Part shown: in pieces, positions 1 through 10,664 of the stretch
Layout: each line of letters starts with the position of its first letter
How positions within the stretch are numbered: the first letter of the stretch is position 1
Source of the DNA: Lucinisca nassula
Lineage: Eukaryota > Mollusca > Bivalvia > Lucinida > Lucinidae
DNA length: 64,000 nt
NCBI GenBank assembly: GCA_963580285.1
Contig: OY757011.1
Coordinates: forward strand, 116,121,037-116,185,036
Reading direction: 5' to 3'
Translations under genes and position numbers: made by a program
Notes under the pieces: generated by a model
Told to the model about the DNA's origin: nothing
What the model saw: the letters and a program-made list of their open reading frames with translations, nothing else
Databases searched by the model: none

Positions 1-160
1 AAATGTATTTATTCTTTGAAAACTGGTTGTTTAAAATAATGCATTAGTACCATTATGCCTCAGGCAGACAATTCACATGAAATTTCAAGCCTTTTTTGGT
101 GAAAAAAATAATGAAAAACAAGACTGTTGTCTGCTTAAGATTTTTTTGTGGCTTTAAGAG
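1..160. other. Intronic, repeat remnant
   Basis: AT-rich. A segment at 62-115 (AATTCACATGAAATTTCAAG) resembles pieces at 8785-8815 and 56745-56800, suggesting a low-copy repeat of unknown class. Nothing coding was seen. Confidence 0.3.
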
Positions 161-382
161 TACCGTAAAAATCCTGAAAATTCTGATACCTTGAGGACTT
201 GCTATAATTCTCCTAAAATTTAAACAAATTTGTTTCACGATCCAGCAAAGTGTCCAAAAGGTGCAGATGGAATGGCAAAACAGTGTAGACCCTAATCAGA
301 CTGCTCCTTCAGGAGCAGTCTGATTTGGGTCTGCACTGTTTGCTTAGGCCTATCTGTCCCAATACTTAGGATCATTATGCTA
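161..382. mobile_element. MITE family M1 copy
   Basis: Ends TACCGTAAAAATCC and GGATCATTATGCTA are imperfect inverted repeats. The centre is the palindrome CAGACTGCTCC/GGAGCAGTCTG inside the wider hairpin cassette I (AACAGTGTAGACCC arms). Confidence 0.75.
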
Positions 383-536
383 AAATATATCCCTTCTATG
401 AAAATGCATACACACTATAAATCAAACTGGGCTCCAATAGGGATCACTGTAAGGGCTAAAATATATCCCATATATTAAAATGCATACACAAAGTATAAAT
501 CAAACTGGGCTCCCTTAGGGATAACTGGAAGGGTTA
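378..536. repeat. Two-copy tandem repeat, about 78 bp
   Basis: Two direct copies of a unit carrying TAAAATATATCCC, AAAATGCATACACA and ATAAATCAAACTGGGCTCC. Confidence 0.7.
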
Positions 537-552
537 AAATTCAAGAACCTAC

Positions 553-696
553 TTTCTAGGCATGTTCCTTCTGGCAAATCATGGTTGCTGTCATAGTGAG
601 TAGGCCGGCAGTTGCAGTGTCCCTTATCACAATGGACAATGGTGTTGTTAGGAGCACACATGCTGTCCATGGAACAAGCTTCACCTAGCTCCACCA
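553..696 (-). CDS. Six-cysteine EB/EGF-like module exon 3 (144 nt)
   Basis: Phase 1-1, acceptor TTTACAG, donor GTAGGT. Spacing is C-x5-C-x8-C-x4-C-x-C-x15-C, with ELGEACSMDSMC, HCDKGHCNC and HYDSN...EGTC. The third to fourth cysteine distance differs from the other two modules, while CxC...YD...GxC is kept. The open frame continues into the intron before a stop, so the true 3' end of the gene lies below position 553, outside the window. NNTI is a possible N-glycosylation site. Confidence 0.78.
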
Positions 697-1232
697 CTGT
701 AAATGAAAATGTTTAATATACGTCAGCGCATGACAAAACCTACATAATGATGTGTGACCTTCAAATTCCTGGATCAGTATGCTCATTTACTCACTTAGAC
801 AAGAGATGCCGTGCCGTGCATCTCTCTTTGAATAGCCCACAGGCTATAGAAGGTAGATGGGATCAGCGAAAGCTCTGATCAGACTGCGCGAATGTGCAGA
901 GTGATCTGAGTCTTCCCTGGTCGCAAAAGCTTTATCATAAGTTTTGCTATGCACTAGCTCATATGATAAGTAAGATTGTAAAAACATCAAAATTAATATA
1001 CTGGGGGTAGCCCCTATGTGCTTTTAGCGCCTGGTTACCTTACAAAATCTATCAAGTGAAATATACTGGATGCCATGTCATATCTCCATATACTGAGGTG
1101 TTACAAGGATCTCCACTACATGTGTAGCGAGACCGTGCTTATGAACAGTGCAGTCTCCTCCACGTCTTTTCTGGTTGCCTTTATGATGAGTATCATATCC
1201 TCATGAGCTGTCTGTACTACACTTTATTTACT
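697..1232. other. Intron without recognised gene
   Basis: AT-rich intronic DNA. A degenerate cassette I fragment sits near 870-910 (CTGATCAGACTGCGC). Nothing else was recognised. Confidence 0.4.
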
Positions 1233-1514
1233 CCATCACAAAACATGCCTATATAATTTTGACCCCCTTGAAACCCCACTTTTATATAGTAAAACTGGGG
1301 TTTACAAAGGGTAAACAATATTTCCTTATTTCTGCTCTAACATTTAGATTGTTGGTACTGTTATAACCGCCTCAATGAGGTGGTTCTAAGGAGTACCCAC
1401 AATCTATATTTTTAGCAGAAATAAGTAAAATGTCACAATTTTTCATCTTAAAATTTGTTTGTTTTTTCGGTAAAGTTTATAATGTATTCGTATAGGCATG
1501 TTTTCATAATGTAC
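1233..1514. mobile_element. MITE family P copy
   Basis: Ends CATCACAAAACATGCCTATA and TATAGGCATGTTTTCATAATG are inverted. The centre is a degenerate hairpin cassette II (GTTATAACCGCCTCAATGAGG). Confidence 0.75.
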
Positions 1515-2277
1515 CTCAACATTACGCTTACTGGATTTTGTATGGGGTAGCCCCAATGTTCCAATGGAACCAGGTACCTTAAAAACTAGCTCCGATCTGA
1601 CCATAATTTAGATGATAAAATAATCTTAACATATTTTTTTATTTGAAATATTAGTTCACTTTAAAAACATAAATTATCTATTTTAAATACATGAAGAGTC
1701 TATAAATACATGAATCATTTACTTTAAATATAAGAATATTTTCACAATCAAATCTAATTTGTGCAATTTCATGGAGTGAAGAAAAACAGATTAGTGTCCA
1801 TTTAAAGTCATGTACATGACAACTTTTACAGAATGTTTGTTATAATACGGACACTTGTATGACACTGTGCTCATCAGAATAAAAAATTCTTGTGACATTT
1901 TTTTTTTTTTCAAAGTATGTTTTATGAACACTTTTGCATTTTAGAAACGATGTTGTTAGGTAAAATGGTTCTCAAATACATTGACTATTTGACGACGGTA
2001 CAGAGGCTAAGGTAATGATTTTCATTTATGATGCAGCACAAGAAGCAGATATAAAAATGAAGGATTTCAAAGCTAAAATCCAATTCTGAACCACAAACAA
2101 CAGACACAGCCTCATTTACTTCCCTTAAAAATTGTTGAGACTAACATTGTATGATTCAGAAATACAATAGCCTCAAAGTTATCAGAAAATGCTCTCATTA
2201 TGCATTTGTTTCTATTATAAAAACAATAAACTAAAAAAATAATCAAGAATTCTGCTGGAGGCTACGTCAGTGACTTA
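1515..2277. other. AT-rich intron, nothing recognised
   Basis: Long A/T runs including poly-T near 1899. No open frame, repeat family or splice-bounded exon was recognised. Confidence 0.4.
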
Positions 2278-2279
2278 TA

Positions 2280-2521
2280 CAGTCAAACCTTGATAATTCA
2301 AAGTGCAAGCAACCCCAGGAAAATCCTTTGTAGTATCAGTAGTTTGCATATCCGAAATACTATTTGGCAGTTTTGAAAAACTAATTTTTTTTTCAAAAAA
2401 TCGAAATTTGAAATAATAATTTTGCAATAAATAATAGTAAAAAAAATGTCAGGACTGTCAGTCGTCTTCGAAAAATCCTGTAGTTTCAAAAATTTGTGTT
2501 CAAATTACCAAGTTTTCACTG
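2280..2521. mobile_element. Pogo/Tigger-like MITE (T2) flanked by TA
   Basis: Inverted ends CAGTCAAACCTTGATAATTC and AATTACCAAGTTTTCACTG with a TA on each side (2278-2279, 2522-2523). CAGTsAAACC ends with TA duplication are typical of pogo/Tigger-type elements. No transposase. Confidence 0.7.
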
Positions 2522-2743
2522 TAGTGCTTGTAAAATTGATGCAAACATTTAAGTTGGCGCTATGACTGACACAAACGCTGAAGGCTGTACAAACAAACAC
2601 ACAAAATATAAGTTCGGAAAACTGGGTCACTGAAATTATTCCCTTATAATCACATAGAAAAGACAAGTATTTGGTTGAGCTATCGCTTTCAACAAAAAGT
2701 TTACTGGTAGACATGAGGGCAGACCCCCAAAAATCATGAAATA

Positions 2744-2950
2744 CAGTGAAATTCCGCTGTTAAGACCACCTAAATTAAGCCAAGTTATGCTTCTAAAAGT
2801 ATATTTAGAAGGTTTCAGGTATATTTTCTTTGTGTGTTTCTACATCCAGTGTGCTCTGGTGGGTAGACCATCTTTTGGACTGTTCAAAAGTGGTCTTAAA
2901 GACCACTTTTGAACAGTCCCAAAGATGGTCTGAATATAGGAATTTTACTG
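2744..2950. mobile_element. MITE family T1 (pogo-like ends)
   Basis: Ends CAGTGAAATTCCGCTGTTAA and AGGAATTTTACTG. The centre is a long perfect hairpin, GACTGTTCAAAAGTGGTCTT and its complement (about 2878-2923). Confidence 0.75.
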
Positions 2951-3029
2951 TCTCTTCAAGCATACAATTAAAATCAAACCATACTGAACAAGCAACTGCG
3001 AAAAGAATCAGTATATAAGAAAAGCTAAC

Positions 3030-3190
3030 AACTTTCTTTTGACAAGCATGCATACAGGTTATATGGTAGCAAAAAGTCGCAATGTAAGTGCTGAAAAATC
3101 TGACAAGCATGCATGTACATTGTATGAAAGCAAATAAAAAATCAGAATGTAAGTGCAAAAAAATCCTGATAAACATGCATTTAAATAACA
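3030..3190. repeat. Two-copy degenerate tandem repeat
   Basis: Repeats of TGACAAGCATGCAT...GCAATGTAAGTGC about 73 bp apart. The open frame over this segment is repeat-derived. Confidence 0.5.
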
Positions 3191-3280
3191 CATGGCTCCA
3201 AACATATAGAATCTGGTATAATTAAGGGGTCAGTTTTCCTTAACAGATGTGGGTACTTGTTAGAATCGCCTCAATCCTAC

Positions 3281-3495
3281 TGCCAAAGTCCTAAAAATTC
3301 GGACACCTAAATGACTTGCCGTTACTCTCCTAAAATTTTAACAAATTTGTTTCACAATCCAGCAAGGAGTCCAAAGGGTGTAGACGGAATGGCAAACAGT
3401 GTAGACCCTGATCAGACTGCTCCTTCAGGAGCAGTCTGATCTTGGTCTTCACTGTTTGCTTAGGTCTGTCTGTCCCAATTCTTAGGATCAATACG
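3281..3495. mobile_element. MITE family M1 copy next to a hairpin II fragment
   Basis: Same ends and CAGACTGCTCCTTCAGGAGC centre as the copy at 161. Immediately before it (3247-3280) lies half of a cassette II hairpin (TGTGGGTACTTGTTAGAATC), as if M1 had inserted there or replaced the other arm. Confidence 0.7.
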
Positions 3496-3710
3496 GTAAC
3501 ATGAACTCACAACATGTGCTTTTATTGAGATTTTAGAGTTATTATCCCGAAAGTATCCTATGTACTCCTTCTTATCTTCAGCAATGACATCATCACTGCA
3601 AAATGCCAATGTTAGTGTTTGGAAGATAAAAATTCTTCCGAGTTTTGAGATCTTTTTCTTCGCAACAAAGATGGCAGGTGCTAATCAGAAAACCTCATTG
3701 ATTTATTTGT

Positions 3711-3995
3711 TTGACTTGAGGTTTAACATCCCAGTCAACACTATACAGGTCATTTTGAAGATGCTGCTTCCAATTTTGTGGGACTTTAACCCAGCATTGA
3801 GATACAGTGACATCTCAAGCCCTGCCGCCCAATGAAACCAATGGGGTTTATATGCATGGACGGTCCGACTCCCACCACTTTGCATGGGCAGGCTTAGCCC
3901 CTCTAAGCGGTTTACCAGTACTTGTATGCAGTTGGTTTCAGATATTTGTGGAAGCATCACGAATCACAATCTATTTCTTCAAGCCCCGATGGGCA
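3711..3995 (-). mobile_element. SINE family S1 copy
   Basis: About 280 bp matching the family defined at 44198-44499. Read on minus it begins GGGGCTTGAAGAAATAGATT and ends near the GTTAAACCTCAAG tail. Confidence 0.75.
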
Positions 3996-4376
3996 AGGGC
4001 AGAAAACCTCATTGAGGTGGTTCTAATGAGTACTCTGGGCAGACAAAAGAAGAAAAAATAATGTAAACTTTGCAAGCCCCTGGTACAAAGTGGGGCTTGT
4101 CACAATGCTAATTATGCAGTATTGTTAAGTTAAGCTTAAAACGTTCTCTGCAAATGCATTCAACAGAGCAATCTGGTCTGAAATTATAAAACTTTATTTC
4201 AAGCTCAAATCAGCTAATCATAAAAATTGTAATGCTCATTAATATCTATAAAATATAAGCAAATGAGATTTTTTTTTCCTGCTAAGATCAGCAGAGACTG
4301 TTCATAAATTTTACAATACATGTACCAACAACTATTGGCAGTTTAAAATTTATAAGCACAACAAATTTCATACCTG

Positions 4377-4666
4377 AGCATGACCATTACGAAAACACGC
4401 CTATACAAATACATTGTGAGTTTTATCCCCGAAAAAACGAAAATTTTAAGATGAAAAATTGTGATATTTTTCTTATTTCTTATCAAAATGTAGCTTGTGG
4501 GTACTCGATAGAACCGCCTCATCGAGGCGGTTCTAACGAGTACCCACAATCTAGATTTTAGAAAAGAAATAAGAAAAATAAGGTTTACCCCTGTAAACCC
4601 CAGTTTTACTATATAAAAGTGGGATTGAAGGGGGTAAAAATTATATAGGCGTGTTTTCGTGATGCA
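4377..4666. mobile_element. MITE family P copy
   Basis: Ends GAAAACACGCCTATACAAAT and TATAGGCGTGTTTTCGTGATG. Centre is a near-perfect cassette II hairpin, AGAACCGCCTCATCGAGGCGGTTCT written as two arms of about 25 bp. Confidence 0.8.
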
Positions 4667-4963
4667 AATTAACTGAGTTGGACATGAAAGAAATCTAAAA
4701 ATCTCAAGCCCAACTTTTTCCATGCTCAACTCACAAGAGCATAAAATTTGCCCTGCTAGCAGGACAAATAAAATTCTCTGCTGATCTGAGTAGGAAAATT
4801 GCCTCTTTTGCTTGTGCCTTACTATTTATGGGCATTATAAATTTCATGCTCAGCTGAGTTGAGCACGAAAAACATTTCATAACCTCAGGGCCTGGTCAAT
4901 GAAACAAACAGATTCAAATCACAAAATCAAAGCTCAGTACGTTAGCTGCACGCACTAACTTAC

Positions 4964-5116
4964 TTAATTTGCATTCACCACCGAGAACTTTGTCCTTATT
5001 GGTGTCATAATATTTGGTCTTACATTTACAGACCATACCCTTGACAGGACCAATACATTCCGAGTCGGCAGGCAGGCAAGCTGCCGCCAATTCACATGGA
5101 TAACCTAGTCCAACCT
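4964..5116 (-). CDS. Six-cysteine EB/EGF-like module exon 2 (153 nt)
   Basis: Phase 1-1, acceptor ATTTTCAG, donor GTAAGT. Cysteine spacing is C-x5-C-x6-C-x8-C-x-C-x16-C, with GYPCELAAAC, VCKCKTKYYDTN and GGECKL. It shares the CxC...YYD...GxC signature with the exons at 9555 and 553. A (GA)n tract and a Helentron-like element lie 0.1-1 kb upstream in the intron. Confidence 0.78.
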
Positions 5117-5228
5117 CTGAAAATGGTGGTTATATACAATGACTTACAATGTTATGAAGATGAAGGCAATTTTTATGATGATTGTGAGAGCCACAAAGGC
5201 AATGGAAAATGAAGTATTCTCAAGGAAA

Positions 5229-5350
<122 letters not shown>

Positions 5351-5361
5351 CTCCATCTTAA

Positions 5362-6057
5362 CTAGAGCTGTCAGTGAAACTGACTAGGGCCCCGGCAGCG
5401 CTATCAGAGGAGTAGGAAAGTGTTGATGTTAAAAAAGACGTTTTTTTTTTCCTTTCACCTCTAAGTATGACCTTGACCTTTGAGGTATGGACCTGGGTCT
5501 TGCGCGTGACACACTGTCACATTATGGTTAATATTTCTGCTAAGTAATATTTAAATCCATCCAGGTATAAGAAAGTTATAGATTGGACACAATAAAAAAG
5601 ACGGTTTTTTGACCTTTTATCTCTAAGTATGACCTTGACCTTTGAGGTACGGCTGTGGGTCTTGCGTGTGACACTTCGTCACATTATCGTTAACATTTCT
5701 GCCAAGTAATATTTAAATCCATCCAGGAATAATAACAAAGTTATTAATTGGACACAGGAAAGACCCTTTTTTGACCTTTAACCTCTAAGTATGACCTTGA
5801 CCTTTGAGGTACGGACCTGAGTCTTGCGCGCAACACTCCATCACATTATGGTTAACATTTCTGCCAAGTAATATTTAAATCCATCCAGGAATAAGAAAGT
5901 TATGGAGGATAAAAAAATTTGTGGACGGACAGACGGACAGATGGACAGACAGACAGACAGACAGACGGACGGACAGAATGATGCCAAGTAATATTTAAAT
6001 CCATCCAGGAATAATAAAAAGTTATGGAGGATAAAAAAAATTGTGGACGGACAGACG

Positions 6058-6089
<32 letters not shown>

Positions 6090-6142
6090 GACGGACAGAG
6101 TGATTACTATAGGGCACCCACACTTTCAGTGCGGGGCCCTAA
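5362..6142 (-). mobile_element. Helentron-like non-autonomous element D
   Basis: Read on minus, the 5' end is TAGGGCCCCGC near 6140 and the 3' end has the matching inverted CGGGGCCCTA, then a perfect hairpin GTCAGT-TTC-ACTGAC and a terminal CTAG (5362-5365) followed by T. That is the arrangement expected of Helentron-associated elements: subterminal inverted repeats and a hairpin just before the 3' end. The core is three direct repeats of about 163 bp (each with TATGACCTTGACCTTTGAGG) followed by GACA/GACG microsatellite blocks (5925-5976, 6046-6100). No coding capacity. Confidence 0.75.
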
Positions 6143-6530
6143 TTAGAATGCAATGAACGATACAAACATGCCAAGAAAAAGAAGGTACATATATGTGTAA
6201 TACAAAAGCATATTACATGATAAAAAGAGTATACATAAGAAATAAAAGAAATTTTACAAAATTAATATACACTTAGGTGCAAAAAGTATTGGTGATTTGA
6301 CGTCGCGGCATCGTAATTTTGTGACTACAGTGCTTGAATGAACAACAGAAAAGCAAAATCCTGAAGTAATGATAACCATTGCTTTACGTTAGCATCTAAA
6401 ACAAAGCCTTGTTTTTTAAAAGTTTGGGACACTTTCCATATTTGTTGCTTTGGAACATTTGTGAAAAAAAAACAAGTACATATCACATAGAATGTGTTGC
6501 CAAGTTAACGGTGTTGTAGTATATTATGAT

Positions 6531-6633
6531 TTCATCAAACAGCAAAATTATGAAAGGAAATGATTTCATCAAACAGCAAAATTATGAAAGGAAATGATTT
6601 TATCAAACAGCAAAATTATGAAAGGAACATTGG
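6531..6633. repeat. 34 bp tandem repeat, three copies
   Basis: Three consecutive copies of TTTCATCAAACAGCAAAATT plus flanking bases, inside element X1. Confidence 0.9.
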
Positions 6634-6821
6634 CCACCTACAAAAATTTTACATGAAACTGTTTTGGGATCTTTCTCAAATGCGGCAGATAAATAATTGC
6701 CAGCTAGCAAAATTTCCAAAGACTTCAATGTTAATTTAACAATCACCACTTCTAAACTTCTGCAAAAGATATATTTTACAGAATGATATATTTAGGGAAA
6801 TGCATTTCCCTACATCTACAA

Positions 6822-6985
6822 CAGAGGTGTAAAATTTCCCTCAAACTTACTTGCCCTTATCGTCTAAACTTTTTATTTAGATGCTAAAAATGAAGAAAAT
6901 GTAAGGTCAGTTTTGAAAACCTTACTCGCCCTGCCTTAAAACTTACTCGCAAATGCGAGCGGGCGAGTGGAATTTTACACCCCTG
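6822..6985. mobile_element. hAT-like MITE nested in X1
   Basis: Inverted ends CAGAGGTGTAAAATTTCC and GGAATTTTACACCCCTG. CAGRGGTG ends suggest the hAT group. The target duplication is not clear. Confidence 0.55.
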
Positions 6986-7476
6986 TACAATAAAACTGAC
7001 ATGCTTAACCCACCATGTGTTACCATGGCAATGTGTTCTAATCAATTGGTTCTTGATTTTCAGTGATGTTCGACTGTTGCTAAGCAACAAAGAATGTCAA
7101 ACCAAACTTACACAGATGGAGAATTGATGCAAAAATGATTACAATAGATGCTAACATAAAAAATAATCCTGATTACTTCTTGTTTTTGCTTTCTGTTGTT
7201 CACTCAAGCACTCTGATCACGTAAATACGGCGTCACAACATCAAACCACCCATACTTTTTGCACCTATCTGTATGTATGATAAAATGGTTACGCAATAGT
7301 TTACAAATATAGAAAGAAAGATGTACCTGTGGAATCTATCATCAAAAAGAATGAAAACATGTTGAAAGTTTACTACATAGTGTAAAAGTAGTAGCAGATT
7401 CTTGTTAACTGAAACTCTTAGCAAAAAAAGTTTTTTAACCCTTTCAACTCTGTAGACCAGTAAAGATACCAAAGAA

Positions 7477-7715
7477 GAATGGGAACACCTTCAGGAGAGG
7501 CAACTCCTGCAAAAGTGTTTTTGTCTCCCATGTCAATAGGGGTCAACACTTAAAAGAAAGAATTTGCTCCTGAGGAGCAAATTCTTTCCTTTAAGAGTAG
7601 ACCCCTTTTTCTGGGGGTCAGGGCTTATAGAAAGCAAAGGGAAGTCCGGAAAGTTGTTTCCCTTTGAAAAAAGGCGGAAAAATCTGCCAGGTGTTCCTAT
7701 TCCCCTTAATCTGGT
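7477..7715. mobile_element. MITE family M5 copy
   Basis: About 240 bp, inverted ends (GGGAACACCTTCAGGAG / CTGCCAGGTGTTCC) and a central palindrome AAAGAATTTGCTCC/GGAGCAAATTCTTT. Confidence 0.75.
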
Positions 7716-8005
7716 TATTTGAGTTATCAACATTCGAGTCATTGAGAAAGCTTTCGAGTCATTGAGAATGAACAGCATTTTTCTATTGTCACCTTTATCA
7801 ATACTGATAATTAAAACACCAAGTCAATGCTTAACTTTTTTGACTTGTTGAAACTTTGAATAATTGAGGGTTAAAATAATTGGATGATTTTAATATTACC
7901 AGGGACTGTTATCATTTTAGTATTTTAAAATACTGGATTTTCAATTATCATTATTCTATTGTATTATGTTTTTTTTTATTCTGGCTGTCTCTGGTAGGAT
8001 CACGT

Positions 8006-8280
8006 AAACAAGTCCGTGAAATGAACATCCCCCCCTAAACCCCATTTTATATAGAGAAAACCAGGTATACATTATTTTTTTTTTTCTGCTCCAACACATA
8101 GGTTGTGGGTACTCGTTAGAACCGCCTTACTGAGGCAGTTCTAACGAGCACCCTCAACCTATGTTTTGAACTTTTATAACAAAAATATCAAGGATTTTCA
8201 TTAGGAAATTAGCCATTTTAGAGATGTGAAAAATGCACTATGTTGCACGGGTGTAATATCATAATGTTATGGTTTTTATT
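8006..8280. mobile_element. MITE family Q copy
   Basis: Begins AAACAAGTCCGTGAAATGAA, has cassette II hairpin TGTGGGTACTCGTTAGAAC at 8104, and ends in the family's GTGAAAAATGCACTATGTTG segment. Confidence 0.7.
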
Positions 8281-8521
8281 CTGGCTGTCTCTGGTAGGAA
8301 ATGTACAGTATTTCGAGCGAAATATTTGACAGCCCAAGGAATTGCAAAGAACAAGCATTTCTTGGTTTTCTTATGTGGAACGGAAATTTAATTTAAGGCA
8401 AAATGGATAAATCATAAAGGTAGCTTGATATTGCAAAAATGATTTGTATCCTTTCTCAAAAAGAGAGGTTCTCTAAACTCTAAAAGGGCCAAATACAACT
8501 GAACACACCTCATTTTCCAAA

Positions 8522-8748
8522 TAAACCACAACCTCATTATAACACTGTTCATTATAACACCGTTTTGGATAGAACACAGTTTCAAGATGGATCCCAAAAA
8601 TGTATAGGTTATATAGAAAAATGACCATAAATGGTCATTTTTCTATATAACCTATACATTTTTGTTTGGATACAACGCGGTTGTTTAGCTAACACAGTTT
8701 CTGCTTTGGACCCCATTAATAGTGTTATAAAGAGGTTGTGGTGTATAC
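8522..8748. mobile_element. MITE family M6 copy
   Basis: Ends ACCACAACCTCATTATAACA / GTTATAAAGAGGTTGTGGT and a central palindrome GAAAAATGACCATAAATGGT with complement. Confidence 0.75.
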
Positions 8749-8924
8749 TCTTTTTTTTTCAAAGAAAACAAGGCTCGTCTTTTCATGTGAATCATCATGA
8801 AATGTCAAGCCTAGGATATTCTTTCTGCTTGGCACTTTACGGATTTAAGGGAAGCTTTACTACTGCTGTAAGCATATTTTCCCTTTTTATGAGTTACCCC
8901 AGCAGAATACCACAAAAATCCTAA

Positions 8925-9110
8925 CCCTTATCTTGCTGAATATTCAGTTTAGCCACACCCATTTCTGACTTTGAACCAATCAGATTACTTCATGTAATTT
9001 ATTCTCACAAATCCATAAACTTCATGTCAAACAGTGTAGATCCTGATCAGATGGCTTCTTCAGAAGCCATCTGATCTGGATCTACACTGTTTCCAAAGAC
9101 AGGGGTTGTC
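8925..9110. mobile_element. MITE family M2 copy
   Basis: Begins CCCTTATCTTGCTGAATATT, contains cassette I hairpin with core CAGATGGCTTCTTCAGAAGC, ends GGGTTGTCGTCAACAGCAGG. Confidence 0.75.
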
Positions 9111-9111
9111 G

Positions 9112-9297
9112 TCAACAGCAGGATAATTTGGACACCTTGAGGACTTGCTGTAATTCTCATAAATTTTTAACAAATTTATTTCCGGATCCAGCAAGGAGCC
9201 CAAAAGGTACAGATGGAATGGCAAATAGTGTAGACCCTTATCTAGGTCTGCACTGCTTACTCAGGCCTATCTGTCCCAATACTTAGGATCATTATGA
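9112..9297. mobile_element. MITE family M1 copy, hairpin core deleted
   Basis: M1 ends are present but the centre reads GTAGACCCTTATCTAGGTCTGC: the palindrome tip is missing, as expected from deletion of a hairpin loop. Confidence 0.65.
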
Positions 9298-9359
9298 TAG
9301 TACAACTGAAAACCATGCACTCTTCAATGAGTCATCTCCTTTTTGAACAAAATGGGCTT

Positions 9360-9514
9360 CATCCCGGCAGGCACACGCCACTAGGGCAACGTCAAATCAA
9401 CGTCGGTGCAACGTTAGGACGTTGCACCTACGTTGATGTGACGCTGCATAAACATCATGACGTCGCACCATTATTGATGTGACGTCATAATTACGTCATG
9501 TGCCTGCTGGGATG
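9360..9514. mobile_element. MITE X3 with ACGTCA-rich core
   Basis: 16 bp inverted ends CATCCCGGCAGGCACA / TGTGCCTGCTGGGATG. The core carries repeated AACGT and TGACGTCA motifs in near-palindromic order, about 40 bp from an EB-module exon. Confidence 0.7.
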
Positions 9515-9554
9515 TGTATCCATGAATCTGGAAATTTCAAAAAAGCTTTCTTAC

Positions 9555-9701
9555 TTGGTTTGCAAACTCCTCCATCAGTGAAGATGTCGTTGTTGTCGTA
9601 GTAGTTGGGCGAACATTCACAGTATTTAGTGCCGTTGCACTTAGCATTGCGAGAAAAGCAGTCATAGTCGGAGTTACAACCATACCAGCCTAAGTTACCA
9701 C
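9555..9701 (-). CDS. Six-cysteine EB/EGF-like module exon 1 (147 nt)
   Basis: A phase 1-1 exon between acceptor AATTTTAG and donor GTAAG. It encodes a module with cysteine spacing C-x5-C-x6-C-x5-C-x-C-x16-C, including CNSDYDC, KYCECSPNYYD and GGVC. The C-x-C followed by YYD and a Gly before the last Cys resemble the EB module (a cysteine-rich invertebrate domain) and, less well, EGF. It joins the LRRCT exon in frame (Ser codon A|GT). The family name is assigned by cysteine pattern only. Confidence 0.78.
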
Positions 9702-9845
9702 CTAAAATTAGTTTTCAAGCACCACACCATTAATTAACATGTAAAAGCAGATAACTGACTATGAATCTATATATACAGATGATTTTATGTGTGTCTAACT
9801 ACTTGTATTAATTAAACATATACTATTATGCGATTATACTAAAAT

Positions 9846-10060
9846 CTTTAACCCATATCCTGATGAATAAATCAATTTAGCCACACCCATCTCTGACTAT
9901 CAGCCAATCAATTTACTTGAAATAATGCATTTGTTCACTTCACAAACTGCATGACAAAGAGTGTAGATCCTGATCAGATGGCTCCTTCAGAAGCCATCTG
10001 ACCTGGAACATCATTCTCACAGGTAGGGTTTTCGTGTTCAGGCAGATACGGGTTAACCCT
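9846..10060. mobile_element. MITE family M2 copy
   Basis: Begins CCCATATCCTGATGAATAAA and carries CAGATGGCTCCTTCAGAAGC in cassette I arms. Confidence 0.7.
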
Positions 10061-10061
10061 T

Positions 10062-10262
10062 GTCCTGCTAATCCCGGATATGCCTTATCTTTGAAACAAT
10101 GTAGATCCAGATCAGATGGCTTCTGACGAAGCCATCTGATCAGGATCTACATTGTTTGCCATTCAGATTATCAATTTGTTGCAATAATTTGCATCAAGTA
10201 ATCTGATTGGTTGATAATCGCTAGTGGGTGTGGCAGATATGAATATTCAGCAGGTCAAGGGT
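10062..10262. mobile_element. MITE family M2 copy, inverted relative to its neighbour
   Basis: Directly abuts the previous copy in the opposite orientation. Core CAGATGGCTTCTGACGAAGC, end TTCAGCAGGTCAAGGGTTAA. Confidence 0.7.
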
Positions 10263-10383
10263 TAAGAACCTAGTTAGGACAAATAAACGAATATTTTATG
10301 AATTTATGTTTAAATCCATAACAAATATAATATTAAGCTAAATGCATTTATTACATGATTATATCTATGCTTGTCGATTCTAT

Positions 10384-10620
10384 CTACATACACATACATC
10401 AACCCATTTTGCACCAGAAACCTCAAAACGAGTAATTGGCAAACAGTGCAGGCCCACATCAGATGCCACAGAACGCGGTGTCTGATCAGGGTCTACACCA
10501 TTCCCAAAAAAGTTCAGCCATTTTCCAAATTTATAAAACACCACCTGCCACCCCTAAATTTAGAAATGGGCATGTGCTATATATAAGGAGGAATATTCCA
10601 TTTGGTACAAAATGGGTTAA
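10384..10620. mobile_element. MITE family M3 copy
   Basis: Ends CAACCCATTTTGCACCAG and GGTACAAAATGGGTTAAAAT are inverted; the cassette I hairpin (GTGCAGGCCCACATCAGATG) is interrupted. Ends in TTAA-like sequence. Confidence 0.7.
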
Positions 10621-10664
10621 AATAATCATATGACTTCAGTTATTGCACTAATATTGATGAATGC

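Larger units (their letters stand above)
6276..7265. mobile_element. 990 bp TA-flanked DNA transposon remnant (X1)
   Basis: The two ends, about 100 bp each, are inverted repeats at roughly 75% identity: GGTGCAAAAAGTATTGGTGA at the left and its counterpart GGTGCAAAAAGTATGGGTGG on minus from 7265, both running on through GCTTGAATGAACAACAGAAA-type sequence. TA dinucleotides flank both ends (6274-6275, 7266-7267), as for Tc1/mariner-type insertion. No transposase frame remains. It holds a nested MITE and a 34 bp triplicate. Confidence 0.65.

Noticed and set aside
2805..3191. 128-residue minus-strand frame and similar frames of 60-130 residues across MITEs
   Set aside because: They cross MITE hairpins or tandem units, differ between copies and show no domain or splice context.
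4343..4729. 128-residue minus-strand frame
   Set aside because: It is a read-through of a family P MITE; the same frame is closed in other copies.
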